Assembly: GCA_035550655.1 (NCBI GenBank)
Contig: DASZOU010000022.1
Coordinates: 124,001-188,000, forward strand
DNA: 64,000 nt
Direction of reading: 5' to 3'
Origin: DASZTV01 sp035550655
GTDB taxonomy: Bacteria > Actinomycetota > Actinomycetes > JAFAQI01
Both the position numbers and the translations under genes were made by a program. Shown here piece by piece: positions 25,157-33,752 of this stretch. Numbering within the stretch: the stretch's first letter is position 1; each line of letters starts with the position of its first letter. The notes below the pieces were generated by a model. It worked only from the letters and a program-made list of their open reading frames with translations. It was not told where the DNA came from and searched no databases.

Positions 25157-26295
25157 GCTGCCTCGCTCGCCAGTGCGAGCCGGCGGGCCGCAAGCCGGTC
25201 CGGCTTGCCGGACGACAGCCGCGGCATCGCCGCCACCACGACCAGGCCCCGGGGTAGCGCAGCAGCCGACAGTGTCGCGCGGCACCAGTCGCGCAGCTCG
25301 GCGAGCGACGGCGCCGGCTCGACGCGCGAGACGACGACAGCGACCACGCGTTCGCCCCAGCGGGCATCCGGCACCCCCACCACCTCGGCGTCGGCGATCG
25401 CCGGGTGACGCCGAAGCTCCTCCCCGACGTCACCGGCCACGACGTTGACGCCACCCGTCACGATCACGTCGTCCAGGCGGCTGAGGACCCGCAACCGCCC
25501 GTCCTCCTGCCGCTGCCCGAGGTCGTTCGTCAGCAGCCAGCCCGCGTCGAACACCGCCGACGTGAGATCTGGACGGCACCGGTAGCCCTTCATCAGCATC
25601 GGACCGCGCAGCGCGATCCGCCCGTCGGCCCGCACCTCGAAGTCGACCCCGTCGAGCGGAACCCCGTCGTACACGCAGCCGCCTGCCGTCTCGCTCATGC
25701 CGTACGTCGTGATGACGGGAACCCTCGCCTCGCGGGCGCGGTCGAGCAGGTCCTCACTCGCGGCGCCGCCGCCGAGCAGGACGACGCGGAACCGGCCGAG
25801 GTCGACCCCCTCGTCGAGCAACGTCACCAGCTGCGCCGGCACCAGCGACGTCAAAGTCGCCTCCGCCGCCGCGAAACGGGCCACCTCGAACCGCTCGTGG
25901 ACCACGAGCGGGATCCCGAACCGCCGGGCCCGCAGCATCACCTGGAGTCCGCCGACGTGATGCCAGGGCAAGCACGACAGCCAGACGTCGTCCGGCTCCC
26001 GTCCGATCCGTGCGTGCACTGCGTCGTTCGCCGCCTCGATCGCCGCGTGCGTCAGCTCGACGCCCTTGGGCTGGCCGGTGGTTCCCGAGGTCGCGATGAC
26101 GAGGGCGACGTCGGCATCCACCGGCTGGTCCGGCGCCATCGCGGCAAGCAATCCTGCCTGCACCGGCGCCGGCGCCGCCGGGTCCAGCGGCAGCACCGCG
26201 TGGCCCTCCGCCCACGCCGCCTCGAGTGCGGCCACGAACGCTTCGCCGGGCGGCATCGCCAGGCTGATGAGAGAGCGGGATCGGGCGGCTGGCAT
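25111..26295 (-). CDS. menE: o-Succinylbenzoate-CoA ligase
   Basis: 394 residues, a typical short MenE. It activates o-succinylbenzoate with ATP and CoA in menaquinone synthesis. AMP-binding motifs: VIATSGTTGQPKGVELTH (P-loop), CLPWHHVGGLQV, TTYGMSETAGGCVYDG, WLLTNDLGQ and the C-terminal RLSSGKPDRLAARR with the catalytic Lys. It is divergent from menA, with 45 bases between the starts; menC and menD follow menA. MenB (the next step) is not in the window. Confidence 0.92.
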   Translation of the reverse strand: MPAARSRSLISLAMPPGEAFVAALEAAWAEGHAVLPLDPAAPAPVQAGLLAAMAPDQPVDADVALVIATSGTTGQPKGVELTHAAIEAANDAVHARIGREPDDVWLSCLPWHHVGGLQVMLRARRFGIPLVVHERFEVARFAAAEATLTSLVPAQLVTLLDEGVDLGRFRVVLLGGGAASEDLLDRAREARVPVITTYGMSETAGGCVYDGVPLDGVDFEVRADGRIALRGPMLMKGYRCRPDLTSAVFDAGWLLTNDLGQRQEDGRLRVLSRLDDVIVTGGVNVVAGDVGEELRRHPAIADAEVVGVPDARWGERVVAVVVSRVEPAPSLAELRDWCRATLSAAALPRGLVVVAAMPRLSSGKPDRLAARRLALASEAAQGAPTSHSAGPDSA

Positions 26296-26340
26296 CGTGG
26301 TGACGACGCTAGACGCCGCACAGAGGAGGAGCCCGCAGCC

Positions 26341-27246
26341 GTGGCCGACGAGCGACCATCGCCGGTAATGGTGTGGATCGAGGCCGCTCGGCCGCGAACG
26401 CTGCCCGCCTCGCTGGCACCGGTCGTCGTCGGGACCGCCGCGGGGGTCAGCGCCGAGGGTGTGTCACACCTGTCGGCCGTTCGCTTCGCCCTCGTCGTCG
26501 TCGTCGCGCTCGCCGTGCAGGTGGCGGTCAACTACGCCAACGACTATTTCGACGGAGTGAGAGGCGTCGACACCGTCCAGCGCGCCGGACCCCGCCGTGC
26601 CGTCGCGAGCGGCCTGGTGTCGCCGCGGGCAATGCGGGTCGCGATCGGGGCCGCCATGGCCGTCGCGGCAGCTGCCGGCTTCGCGCTTGCGGCCGTCACG
26701 TCGTGGTGGCTGCTGCTCGTAGGGGGTGCGGCGTTCGTGGCCCTGCTCGGCTACAGCGGCGGCCCGCGCCCCTACGCCTCGGCCGGGCTGGGCGAGGTCT
26801 TCGTCTTCGTCTTCTTCGGCCTCGTCGCGACTTTGGGGTCGTCGTACGTGCAGCACGCCCGGCTCCCGGCGACCGCCTGGATCGCGGCAGTCGCCACCGG
26901 AGTGCTCGCGGTCGCGATCCTCGTGGTGAACAACCTCCGCGACGTGCCGACCGATGCGATCGCCGGCAAGCGAACGCTTGCGGTTCGCATCGGCGAAGCG
27001 CGCACCCGCCAGCTGTTCGTCGGCGCCATCACCCTCGGCCTCGGGCTCGCGGTGGTCGGTGAGCCGGTCGCGGCTCGATCGGCCTGGCCGCTGCTCGCGC
27101 TGCTCGCGGTTCCGCTCGCGCGCGAACCCATCGCCGCGGTGCGCGGCGGCGGAGTGGGCCGGGCGCTGATCCCGGCGCTCGGCGGCACGGGCCGGCTGGA
27201 GCTCGCAGTGGCGGTGCTCCTCGCCACCGGCTTGCTGATTGGGTGA
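26341..27246 (+). CDS. menA: 1,4-Dihydroxy-2-naphthoate polyprenyltransferase
   Basis: 301 residues from GTG 26341, ten bases after a strong GAGGAGGA ribosome site; the longer frame runs over menE and is rejected. A UbiA-fold membrane enzyme with about eight helices. Asp-rich motifs: NYANDYFDGVRGVD (first), and NNLRDVPTDAIAGKRTLAVRIG (second). It attaches the polyprenyl tail to DHNA to give demethylmenaquinone. It overlaps menC by four bases (GTGA), so the men genes are coupled. Confidence 0.94.
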   Translation: MADERPSPVMVWIEAARPRTLPASLAPVVVGTAAGVSAEGVSHLSAVRFALVVVVALAVQVAVNYANDYFDGVRGVDTVQRAGPRRAVASGLVSPRAMRVAIGAAMAVAAAAGFALAAVTSWWLLLVGGAAFVALLGYSGGPRPYASAGLGEVFVFVFFGLVATLGSSYVQHARLPATAWIAAVATGVLAVAILVVNNLRDVPTDAIAGKRTLAVRIGEARTRQLFVGAITLGLGLAVVGEPVAARSAWPLLALLAVPLAREPIAAVRGGGVGRALIPALGGTGRLELAVAVLLATGLLIG

Positions 27247-28205
27247 GCACCCTCGCGACGGTGGACGTGCGCGTCTTCGACATCCCGATGCGGGTGCGCT
27301 TCCGTGGTCAGGAGCGGCGGCAGGGCGTGCTGTTCGAGGGACCCTGCGGCTGGGCGGAGTTCTCACCGTTTCCCGACTACGACGCACGAGCGTCGTCGCG
27401 CTGGCTGGCCGCGGCGCTTGCGACGGCTGAGGAAGGCTGGCCGGCGCCGCTCCGCTCGTCGGTGCCGGTGAACACGACGGTTCCTGCCGTCGGCCCGGAC
27501 CAGGCGCACCGCATGGTGGCAAGGTCGGGATGCCGGACCGCGAAGGTCAAGGTTGCCGAGGCGGGCCAGACGCTGGTCGACGACATCGCACGGGTCGAAG
27601 CCGTGCGTGATGCGCTCGGGCCCGGCGGCGCAGTCCGGATCGACGCGAATGCGGCCTGGGACCTGGACACCGCGGTCACGGCGCTTCGCGAGCTGTCCCG
27701 GTTCGATCTCGAGTACGCCGAGCAGCCGGTGCGCGAGCTGGCTGAGATGGCACAGCTTCGCCGCCGCGTGCCGGTACGGCTCGCGGCTGACGAGTCGGTC
27801 CGAACCGCCGCGGACCCGTTGCGGATCGCCGGTCTGGAGGCAGCCGACATCGTCGTGCTGAAGGTCCAGCCCCTCGGCGGGGTGCGCCGCTGCCTCGAGG
27901 TCGCCGAGTCGTGCGGGCTGCCGGTCGTGGTGTCCAGCGCCGTCGAGACCTCCGTCGGCATCGCTGCCGGCGTCGCACTCGCCGCAGCCCTCCCCGACCT
28001 GCCGTTCGCGTGCGGTCTCGGCACCGTCAGCCTGTTGGCCGGCGACGTCTGCGGGGAGCCGCTGCTTCCGGTCGACGGGATGCTGCCGGTCGGCCCGGTG
28101 AGCCCGGACGCCGAGCTCGTTGCGCGATTCGCCGCGGACGACGCGACAGCCGGCGGCTGGCACGACCGGCTGGCTGCTGCCCAGGCGGTGCTGGATGACC
28201 GCTGA
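27243..28205 (+). CDS. menC: o-Succinylbenzoate synthase
   Basis: 320 residues from GTG 27243. An enolase-superfamily dehydratase acting on SHCHC. Seen: CRTAKVKVAE with the catalytic KxK pair, RIDANAAWD (first metal Asp), YAEQPV (second metal Glu), LAADESVRT (third metal Asp) and VVLKVQPLGG (second catalytic Lys). All catalytic positions are present. It overlaps menA by four bases and menD by eleven. Confidence 0.94.
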   Translation: MSTLATVDVRVFDIPMRVRFRGQERRQGVLFEGPCGWAEFSPFPDYDARASSRWLAAALATAEEGWPAPLRSSVPVNTTVPAVGPDQAHRMVARSGCRTAKVKVAEAGQTLVDDIARVEAVRDALGPGGAVRIDANAAWDLDTAVTALRELSRFDLEYAEQPVRELAEMAQLRRRVPVRLAADESVRTAADPLRIAGLEAADIVVLKVQPLGGVRRCLEVAESCGLPVVVSSAVETSVGIAAGVALAAALPDLPFACGLGTVSLLAGDVCGEPLLPVDGMLPVGPVSPDAELVARFAADDATAGGWHDRLAAAQAVLDDR

Positions 28206-29886
28206 GAACGCCGGGCGTGCGTTCGCCTTGGTTCTCGTCGACCAGCTGGCTCGGCTCGGGGTGAAGCACGCCGTCGTTGCGCCCGGCTCGCGGTCGACGC
28301 CGATCGCACTGGCACTGCTGGAACATCCCGATGTCGAGGTGCACGTCCGGATCGACGAGCGCAGCGCGGCGTACCTCGCTCTCGGCCTTGCGAAGGCGAG
28401 CGGTCAGGTGGTGCCGGTCCTGTGCACCTCGGGGACCGCGACGACCTATCTCCACGGCGCCGTCATGGAGGCGGACCTCGCGCGCGTCCCGCTGCTCGTC
28501 CTCACCGCGGACCGGCCGCCCGAGCTGCATGGGATCGGCGCGAACCAGACCGTCGAGCAGGCAGGTCTGTACGGCAACGCGGTCCGGTTGAGCGTGGACG
28601 TCCCGGCACCGGAGTCGTCACCGTCGGCCGTCAGGGAATGGCGGGAGCTCGCCTTCCGGGCCGTCGTCGCAGGCACCGGCGGCGACGGAATCCCCGCCGG
28701 TCCGGTGCACCTCAACCTCGCGCTGCGCGAGCCGCTGGTCCCCCTCGACGACGGCGTGGGGTTCCCGTACGACCTCGGGATGGACGCGCCACGCCTGACC
28801 GTGCGGAGAACACGGACGGCTGCGGGGGCCGCCGGCGGCCTCGCGGCGCGGCTCGCCGGGGTCAACAAGGGCGTCGTCGTCGTCGGCGACGCCGCCGGCG
28901 ATCCCGAGCCGATCGTCCGCTGGTGCGAGGGCGCCGGATGGCCCTTGATCGCCGAACCGCACAGCAACGCGCGCCGCGGCCGCTGTGCCGTTCGCGCCGC
29001 CGACCTGCTGCTGAGAGACCCCGCGTTCACGGCGGCGCATCAGCCCGACCTCGTTGTCGTGATCGGCCGGGTGGGAGTGTCGCGAGCCTTGCAGGACTGG
29101 CTGCGCACCGTCCGTCACGTGGTGGTCGCCCCGGACGGCGGGAACTGGGACACGACGCGCACAGCGGTCGAGGTCCTCGCGGCGACGACGGAAGCGCTCG
29201 CTGCGATCGGTCCGGAGGCCTACCGGGCGGAGCCCGGCTGGCTCGACGGCTGGCTTTCGGCAGCCGAGCGCGCCGCCTCACAGCTCGACCGGCTGCTCGA
29301 CACCGGCGACCTGAACGAGCCTCGGCTCGCCCGCGATGTCGCGCGGCTGGCACCGGCCGGCGGCGCGCTGGTCGTGGCGTCGTCCATGCCGATCCGCGAC
29401 CTCGACCTCGTGATGGCGCCGCGCGAGGACATCACGGTCTACGCCAACCGCGGCGTGAGCGGCATCGACGGCTTCGTGTCGACGGCCATCGGCATCGCTC
29501 GGGCCCGGCCCGACTCCGCGACGGTCGCGCTGTGCGGCGACCTTTCCCTGGTGCACGACGTCAACGGGCTGGCGCTGGGATCGGAACGGCCGCCGGACAT
29601 CGCCTTCGTCGTGGTGAACAACGACGGCGGTGGCATCTTCTCGATGCTGCCGCAAGCCGCGGCGGTCACCCCCGCCGCATTCGAACGCCTTTTCGGCACG
29701 CCGCACGGTGTCGCGATCGCGCACCTTGCGGCGGCGTACGGCGTCGAGCATCGCGTCATCTCCACAACCGAAGAGCTCACCGCCGCCGTGTCCGCCCCGA
29801 CGGGCATTCGCATCGCCGAGGTCCGGACCAGCCGCGACGCCAACGCCGCCCTGCACGCCAGGATGCGCGACATCAGTTCTGGGTAG
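28195..29886 (+). CDS. menD: SEPHCHC synthase (MenD), ThDP-dependent
   Basis: 563 residues from ATG 28195 inside the end of menC. It condenses isochorismate with 2-oxoglutarate, the first committed menaquinone step. Motifs: VVAPGSRSTPIALAL, RIDERSAAYLALGLAK with the ThDP-activating Glu, LTADRPPELHGIGANQT, and ANRGVSGIDG and GDLSLVHDVNG ... NNDGGGIF (the ThDP-magnesium site). Length and motif set are normal. The substrate isochorismate would come from menF (35895-37127), placed in another operon. Confidence 0.95.
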   Translation: MTAENAGRAFALVLVDQLARLGVKHAVVAPGSRSTPIALALLEHPDVEVHVRIDERSAAYLALGLAKASGQVVPVLCTSGTATTYLHGAVMEADLARVPLLVLTADRPPELHGIGANQTVEQAGLYGNAVRLSVDVPAPESSPSAVREWRELAFRAVVAGTGGDGIPAGPVHLNLALREPLVPLDDGVGFPYDLGMDAPRLTVRRTRTAAGAAGGLAARLAGVNKGVVVVGDAAGDPEPIVRWCEGAGWPLIAEPHSNARRGRCAVRAADLLLRDPAFTAAHQPDLVVVIGRVGVSRALQDWLRTVRHVVVAPDGGNWDTTRTAVEVLAATTEALAAIGPEAYRAEPGWLDGWLSAAERAASQLDRLLDTGDLNEPRLARDVARLAPAGGALVVASSMPIRDLDLVMAPREDITVYANRGVSGIDGFVSTAIGIARARPDSATVALCGDLSLVHDVNGLALGSERPPDIAFVVVNNDGGGIFSMLPQAAAVTPAAFERLFGTPHGVAIAHLAAAYGVEHRVISTTEELTAAVSAPTGIRIAEVRTSRDANAALHARMRDISSG

Positions 29887-29926
29887 GGTCCGTCCGAAGA
29901 CGATCATCAAGTGAGAAGGACGCCCG

Positions 29927-30622
29927 ATGGCCGAAGACAACCCCCGCCAGAACGTCACCTTCCCGAGCAACGGCAGCGAGGCGCACGGCTACCTTGCCGT
30001 GCCGGCATCGGGCAGCGGTCCGGGTGTCGTCGTGATCCAGGAGTGGTGGGGCCTCACCGACCACATCGCAGCCGTCGCCGACCGGCTGGCGGCCGAGGGC
30101 TTCGTCGCCCTCGCGCCAGACCTCTACGGCGGGAAGACGGCGCATGACGCCGACACCGCGGGTTCCCTGATGATGAGCCTCCCGGTCGAGCAGGCAGCGC
30201 TCGACCTGGCCGGCGCTGTCGACTTCCTGCTGGGTCACGAGGCGGTGACCTCGACGAAGGTCGGCGCAATCGGGTTCTGCATGGGCGGCGGCTTCGTGCT
30301 GATGCTCGCGGCACAGCAGGGCGACCGTGTCGCGGCCGCGGTGCCGTTCTACGGCGTCGGGCCGGCGGTGCCGGAGACCTACGCGGGGCTGACCGCGTCG
30401 GTCCAGGGTCACTATGCCGAGAACGACGACTTCTTCCCGGCCGACCAGGCCCGCGCCCAGGAGCAGCAGATCCGCACCGAGTCAGGCACCGACGTCGAGT
30501 ACTTCTTCTACCCGGCGGGCCACGCGTTCCACAACGACGAGAACCTGCTCGGCACGTACGACGCCGAGCAGGCGGCGCTCGCGTGGAGCCGGGCGGTGGA
30601 GTTCCTGAAAGCGAAGCTCTAG
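29927..30622 (+). CDS. Dienelactone hydrolase family protein
   Basis: 231 residues from ATG 29927, preceded by GAAGGA. An alpha/beta hydrolase with nucleophile Cys118 in GAIGFCMGGG, an early Glu in VVIQEWWGL, Asp in YAENDDFFP and His in YPAGHAFHND, the Cys-Asp-His set of dienelactone hydrolases. The classic substrate is the lactone of chlorocatechol breakdown, but most family members have other, unknown esters or lactones. It lies 40 bases after menD and may be co-transcribed; no link to menaquinone is implied by sequence. Confidence 0.88.
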   Translation: MAEDNPRQNVTFPSNGSEAHGYLAVPASGSGPGVVVIQEWWGLTDHIAAVADRLAAEGFVALAPDLYGGKTAHDADTAGSLMMSLPVEQAALDLAGAVDFLLGHEAVTSTKVGAIGFCMGGGFVLMLAAQQGDRVAAAVPFYGVGPAVPETYAGLTASVQGHYAENDDFFPADQARAQEQQIRTESGTDVEYFFYPAGHAFHNDENLLGTYDAEQAALAWSRAVEFLKAKL

Positions 30623-31480
30623 CTACGCCGCGACGGCGAGGGGGCTGCGCCCCTCGACGGGCGGCGGCGCCCACCCGGGATGGCGGAAGACGTAGCCGAG
30701 GGCGTGGCGGAACGAGCCGGCCCGTCGTACGTCGCGGTAGATCGCGACCCACTCGTGGGTCTCGATCCGCAGCGGGTTGTGGCTGGCGATGTTCTTGGTC
30801 AGGCCGTAGACCACTGGGACGACCTCGGGCTCGAACGAGCCGAACAGGCGATCCCAGACGATCAGGATCCCGGCGTAGTTCTTGTCGAGGTACTCGCGGT
30901 TGGACCCGTGGTGCACCCGGTGATGGCTGGGCGTGTTGAACACGAACTCGATCGGCGCCCAGAGCCGGCCGATCGCCTCGGTGTGGATGAAGAACTGGTA
31001 GAGCAGGTTGATCGCGAAGCTGGTGAGGATCAGCGCCGGCGCGACACCGAGCAGCGCGAGCGGCGCGAGGAACGGCAACGTCGACACGACGACCCACGGC
31101 TGGCGCAACGCGACGGAGAGGTTGTAGCGCCGGCTCGAGTGATGCGCGACGTGAATCGCCCAGAGGAACCGCGACTCGTGGTGGAGCCGGTGGTACCAGT
31201 AGTACGCGACGTCGACGCCGACCATCGCCACCACCCACGCGACCCAGCCCTGGTCGAGGTGCGCCGGCGCCACGTGGTACAGGCCGACAAGCACGGCGAC
31301 CTCGACGAGCGCCCACGGCGCGCCGAGGATCTGGCTGCCGGCGCCGGTGGCGATGTTGGCCCAGGTGTCGCGCACCTCATACCTGGCTCGGCGGGTACCG
31401 CGGATCAGGTAGCGCTCGACGACGATGCTCAGCAGGAACATCGGGCCTGCCGCCAGGAGAATCAGCTGCGCCTGGGTCAC
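30623..31480 (-). CDS. Fatty acid hydroxylase/sterol desaturase superfamily membrane protein
   Basis: 285 residues if started at GTG 31480 (VTQAQLILLAAG); a TTG 12 codons upstream is also open but would lie within the regulator operator. Three His clusters for a di-iron centre are seen: YYWYHRLHHESRF, IHVAHHSSRRYN and NTPSHHRVHHGSN. Several hydrophobic segments flank them. Members hydroxylate or desaturate fatty acids, sterols or carotenoids; the substrate here is unknown. It is divergent from a FadR-type regulator with a palindromic operator between them, suggesting lipid-responsive control. Confidence 0.87.
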   Translation of the reverse strand: MTQAQLILLAAGPMFLLSIVVERYLIRGTRRARYEVRDTWANIATGAGSQILGAPWALVEVAVLVGLYHVAPAHLDQGWVAWVVAMVGVDVAYYWYHRLHHESRFLWAIHVAHHSSRRYNLSVALRQPWVVVSTLPFLAPLALLGVAPALILTSFAINLLYQFFIHTEAIGRLWAPIEFVFNTPSHHRVHHGSNREYLDKNYAGILIVWDRLFGSFEPEVVPVVYGLTKNIASHNPLRIETHEWVAIYRDVRRAGSFRHALGYVFRHPGWAPPPVEGRSPLAVAA

Positions 31481-31498
31481 GCGGGGTAGCGTGCCATA

Positions 31499-31513
31499 AC
31501 TGGTCCAACCAGT
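31499..31513. promoter_or_regulatory. FadR/GntR-type operator palindrome
   Basis: ACTGGT-CCA-ACCAGT is a perfect 6-base inverted repeat with a 3-base spacer, containing TGGTnnnACCA, the core bound by FadR-subfamily GntR regulators. Another half-site (ACCAG) follows at 31516-31520. It lies between the hydroxylase and the regulator, so it can control both. Confidence 0.65.
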
Positions 31514-31535
31514 CAACCAGTGCCGGTTTGGGTGG

Positions 31536-31541
31536 TACGGT
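31536..31541 (+). promoter_or_regulatory. -10 box (TACGGT) of the FadR-type regulator gene
   Basis: TACGGT ends 7 bases before the ATG at 31549 and 22 bases past the operator palindrome, so a repressor bound there would cover the -35 region. Confidence 0.5.
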
Positions 31542-31548
31542 GACGCGC

Positions 31549-32256
31549 ATGGCGCTCGCCCCGGTCGCGGCGACCCCGCTGTCCGATCAGGTCTACCGGC
31601 GGCTGCTGGACGCCATCCTGGCGGACGAGTTCATCGAGGGAATCCTTCCCTCGGAGCGCGACCTGGCGACGACCTTCGAGGTCAACCGGCATGCAGTGCG
31701 GGAGGCGCTGAAGCGGCTGCAGCAGGCCCGGCTCGTCGAGGTCAACCAGGGCGGGTCGACCCGGGTTCTCGACTACCGCACCGAGGGTCGCCTCGACCTG
31801 CTCGCCGACCTGCTCGTGCGGGCCGGCCACGTCGACTGGAAGGTCGCGCGCTCGGCGCTGGAGATGCGCGCGTCCATCGGGGCCGACGCCGCGGCGCTGT
31901 GCGCGAAACGTGCGCCCAAGACCCATAAGGCGCTGCGCAAAGTCGCCGACGCGATGGCGGCGCACCCGGAGGACCTGCCGGCGCTCGACGCGGACAACGT
32001 CGTGTTCTGGACCGCCATCGTCGAGGGCTCCGGCAACCTGCTGTACCGGCTGTCGCTGAACACCCTGCTCGATGGGCTGAAGATCCTTGCCGCGTCACTG
32101 GGTGAGGACAGCGTCTACCAGCTGGGCCGCAACGAGTACCTCGAGATCGGCGAGCTGCGCGACGTGGCCGACGCAATCGGCGCCGGCGACGCAGAGCGCG
32201 CGCGCAAGGCGGCGTACGAACACCTGCGACGGACGGTGACCGCCGCAGGCGGCTGA
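31549..32256 (+). CDS. FadR-subfamily GntR transcription regulator
   Basis: 235 residues from ATG 31549 (MALAPVAATPLSDQVYRRLL). The N-terminal winged helix-turn-helix covers about residues 12-80 (GILPSERDLATTFEVNRHAVREALKRLQQARLVEV), and the rest is an all-helical FCD-type ligand domain. The family senses acyl-CoA or small organic acids. The divergent fatty acid hydroxylase gene and the TGGT-n3-ACCA operator in the gap are likely targets, with autoregulation. The ligand is unknown. Confidence 0.87.
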   Translation: MALAPVAATPLSDQVYRRLLDAILADEFIEGILPSERDLATTFEVNRHAVREALKRLQQARLVEVNQGGSTRVLDYRTEGRLDLLADLLVRAGHVDWKVARSALEMRASIGADAAALCAKRAPKTHKALRKVADAMAAHPEDLPALDADNVVFWTAIVEGSGNLLYRLSLNTLLDGLKILAASLGEDSVYQLGRNEYLEIGELRDVADAIGAGDAERARKAAYEHLRRTVTAAGG

Positions 32257-32300
32257 GGCACTCGAGATCCGTGCGTGTTGCCACAGCGGCACGCATGTCA

Positions 32301-32315
32301 CTTGCGATTTGCAAG
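32301..32315. promoter_or_regulatory. Short palindrome before the hydrolase-cyclase gene
   Basis: CTTGC-GATTT-GCAAG, a perfect 5-base inverted repeat, lies 10 bases before the GTG at 32326. It could be an operator or a hairpin that covers the ribosome site. No regulator is assigned. Confidence 0.35.
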
Positions 32316-32325
32316 AATTCACCCC

Positions 32326-33672
32326 GTGCCCAGCATTCCCGAGATCCGCTATGCCCGAAGCGGCGATGTGCACATCGCCTACCAGACCTGGGGATCCGGT
32401 CCCGCCCTCGTCGGAATCCCGCCGTTCGCCCAGAACATCGAGGCGCTGTGGGGAGATCCAACCGGCGCCTACCAACACTTCCTCGGCCGGATCGGGGAGT
32501 TCGCGACCGTCACGCACTTCGACAAGCGAGGAACCGGCCTGTCGGATCGCGGCAGCGGCTTCCACGGCATCGAGGAACGCATCGATGACATCCGTGCCGT
32601 GATGGATGCGATCGGGCTCGAACGAGCATCGATTGGCGGGATATCCGAAGGCGGCCCGATGGCGCTGCTGTTCGCCGCCACCTATCCCGAGCGGGTCGAC
32701 AAGCTGATGCTGTTCGGAACGGGTGCCCGCTTCACCAGCACCGAGGGCTACCCCCACGGAATGGATCCCGAGACATTCGACGCACTCGTTGGCCAGGCGA
32801 TCGAGCTGTGGGCGACGCCCGACTCTCTCCTCACTCCGATGTGGATGCCGAGCCTGGTCGACGACGCGGGCTTCCGGAGCTGGGTCACCGGCTACGAGCG
32901 CGCAAGCGCGAGCCCCGGCGCGGTTCGCGACGCGTTCGCCTACATCCGGGACATCGATGTCCGGGGAGCGCTCCCGTCGATCCAGGCGCCGGCGCTGGTG
33001 CTCCATCGCACGGACGAGCTCATCGTCGACATCGCGCATGGCCGGTACCTTGCCGACAACCTCGCCGACGCCCGCTTCGTCGAACTACCCGGCATCGACC
33101 ACGTGCCGTGGGTCGGGGACGCGGACTCGGCGCTCGACCGGATGGAGGAGTTCCTCACCGGGACCAATCAGCCTCGCGTGGACATCGACCGTGTGCTGGC
33201 CACGGTTGTGTTCACGGACATCGTCGACTCGACGAGACGCGCCACAGAGGTCGGTGACTCACGCTGGCGGTCGATGCTCGACCGGCACGACGCAACGATG
33301 CGCGAGCAGATCGAGAAGTACGGCGGCATCGCCGTGAAAAGCACCGGCGACGGCTTCCTCGCGACCTTCGACAGCCCAAGCCGTGCGGTACGCGCTGCCC
33401 GCTCGATGGTCGCGGCGAGCGCGCAGGCGGGCCTGCCGATCCGCTCCGGCCTGCACACCGGTGAGATCGAGCGCCGAGGTGACGACGTCGCTGGCATCGC
33501 CGTCCACATCGCGGCCCGGGTCGCGGCACTCGCGGGAAGCGGCGAGACCATCGTGTCGAGCACGGTTCGTGACCTGATGCTCGGATCGGAGTTCAGCTTT
33601 GCCGACCGCGGCTCGCACGCCCTGAAAGGCGTCGAAGGCGACTGGCGCGTGCTCGCAGTCGAAGCCGGCTGA
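32326..33672 (+). CDS. Alpha/beta hydrolase fused to a class III adenylate/guanylate cyclase domain
   Basis: 448 residues from GTG 32326 (VPSIPEIRYARSGDVHIAYQ). Residues 1-280 are an alpha/beta hydrolase: nucleophile elbow GGISEGGPMALL (Ser), and a late His in GIDHVPWVG. Residues about 285-445 are a CHD cyclase: VVFTDIVDSTRRA (metal Asp), VKSTGDGFLATFD (base-selecting Lys, second metal Asp) and AVHIAARVAALAGSGE, where the usual Asn of VNxAAR is His while the Arg is kept. Such fusions are common in actinobacteria; the hydrolase may sense or process a small molecule. Activity towards ATP or GTP is not proven. Confidence 0.87.
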   Translation: MPSIPEIRYARSGDVHIAYQTWGSGPALVGIPPFAQNIEALWGDPTGAYQHFLGRIGEFATVTHFDKRGTGLSDRGSGFHGIEERIDDIRAVMDAIGLERASIGGISEGGPMALLFAATYPERVDKLMLFGTGARFTSTEGYPHGMDPETFDALVGQAIELWATPDSLLTPMWMPSLVDDAGFRSWVTGYERASASPGAVRDAFAYIRDIDVRGALPSIQAPALVLHRTDELIVDIAHGRYLADNLADARFVELPGIDHVPWVGDADSALDRMEEFLTGTNQPRVDIDRVLATVVFTDIVDSTRRATEVGDSRWRSMLDRHDATMREQIEKYGGIAVKSTGDGFLATFDSPSRAVRAARSMVAASAQAGLPIRSGLHTGEIERRGDDVAGIAVHIAARVAALAGSGETIVSSTVRDLMLGSEFSFADRGSHALKGVEGDWRVLAVEAG

Positions 33673-33752
33673 GGACCATCGGCCCTACAACCGTGCGCGG
33701 AGCGGCGCGACGATCGAGATGACCCCGGACCGGCGACTCCAGGAGGCGCGCC

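Noticed and set aside
31481..31516. TTG start adding 12 codons to the fatty acid hydroxylase-like gene
   Set aside because: The added stretch overlaps the operator palindrome and does not resemble the family start; GTG 31480 is preferred.
32271..32295. Inverted repeat TGCGTG...CACGCA after the FadR-type gene as a terminator
   Set aside because: The stem is short, has bulges and is not followed by a U-run, so it was not listed as a terminator.
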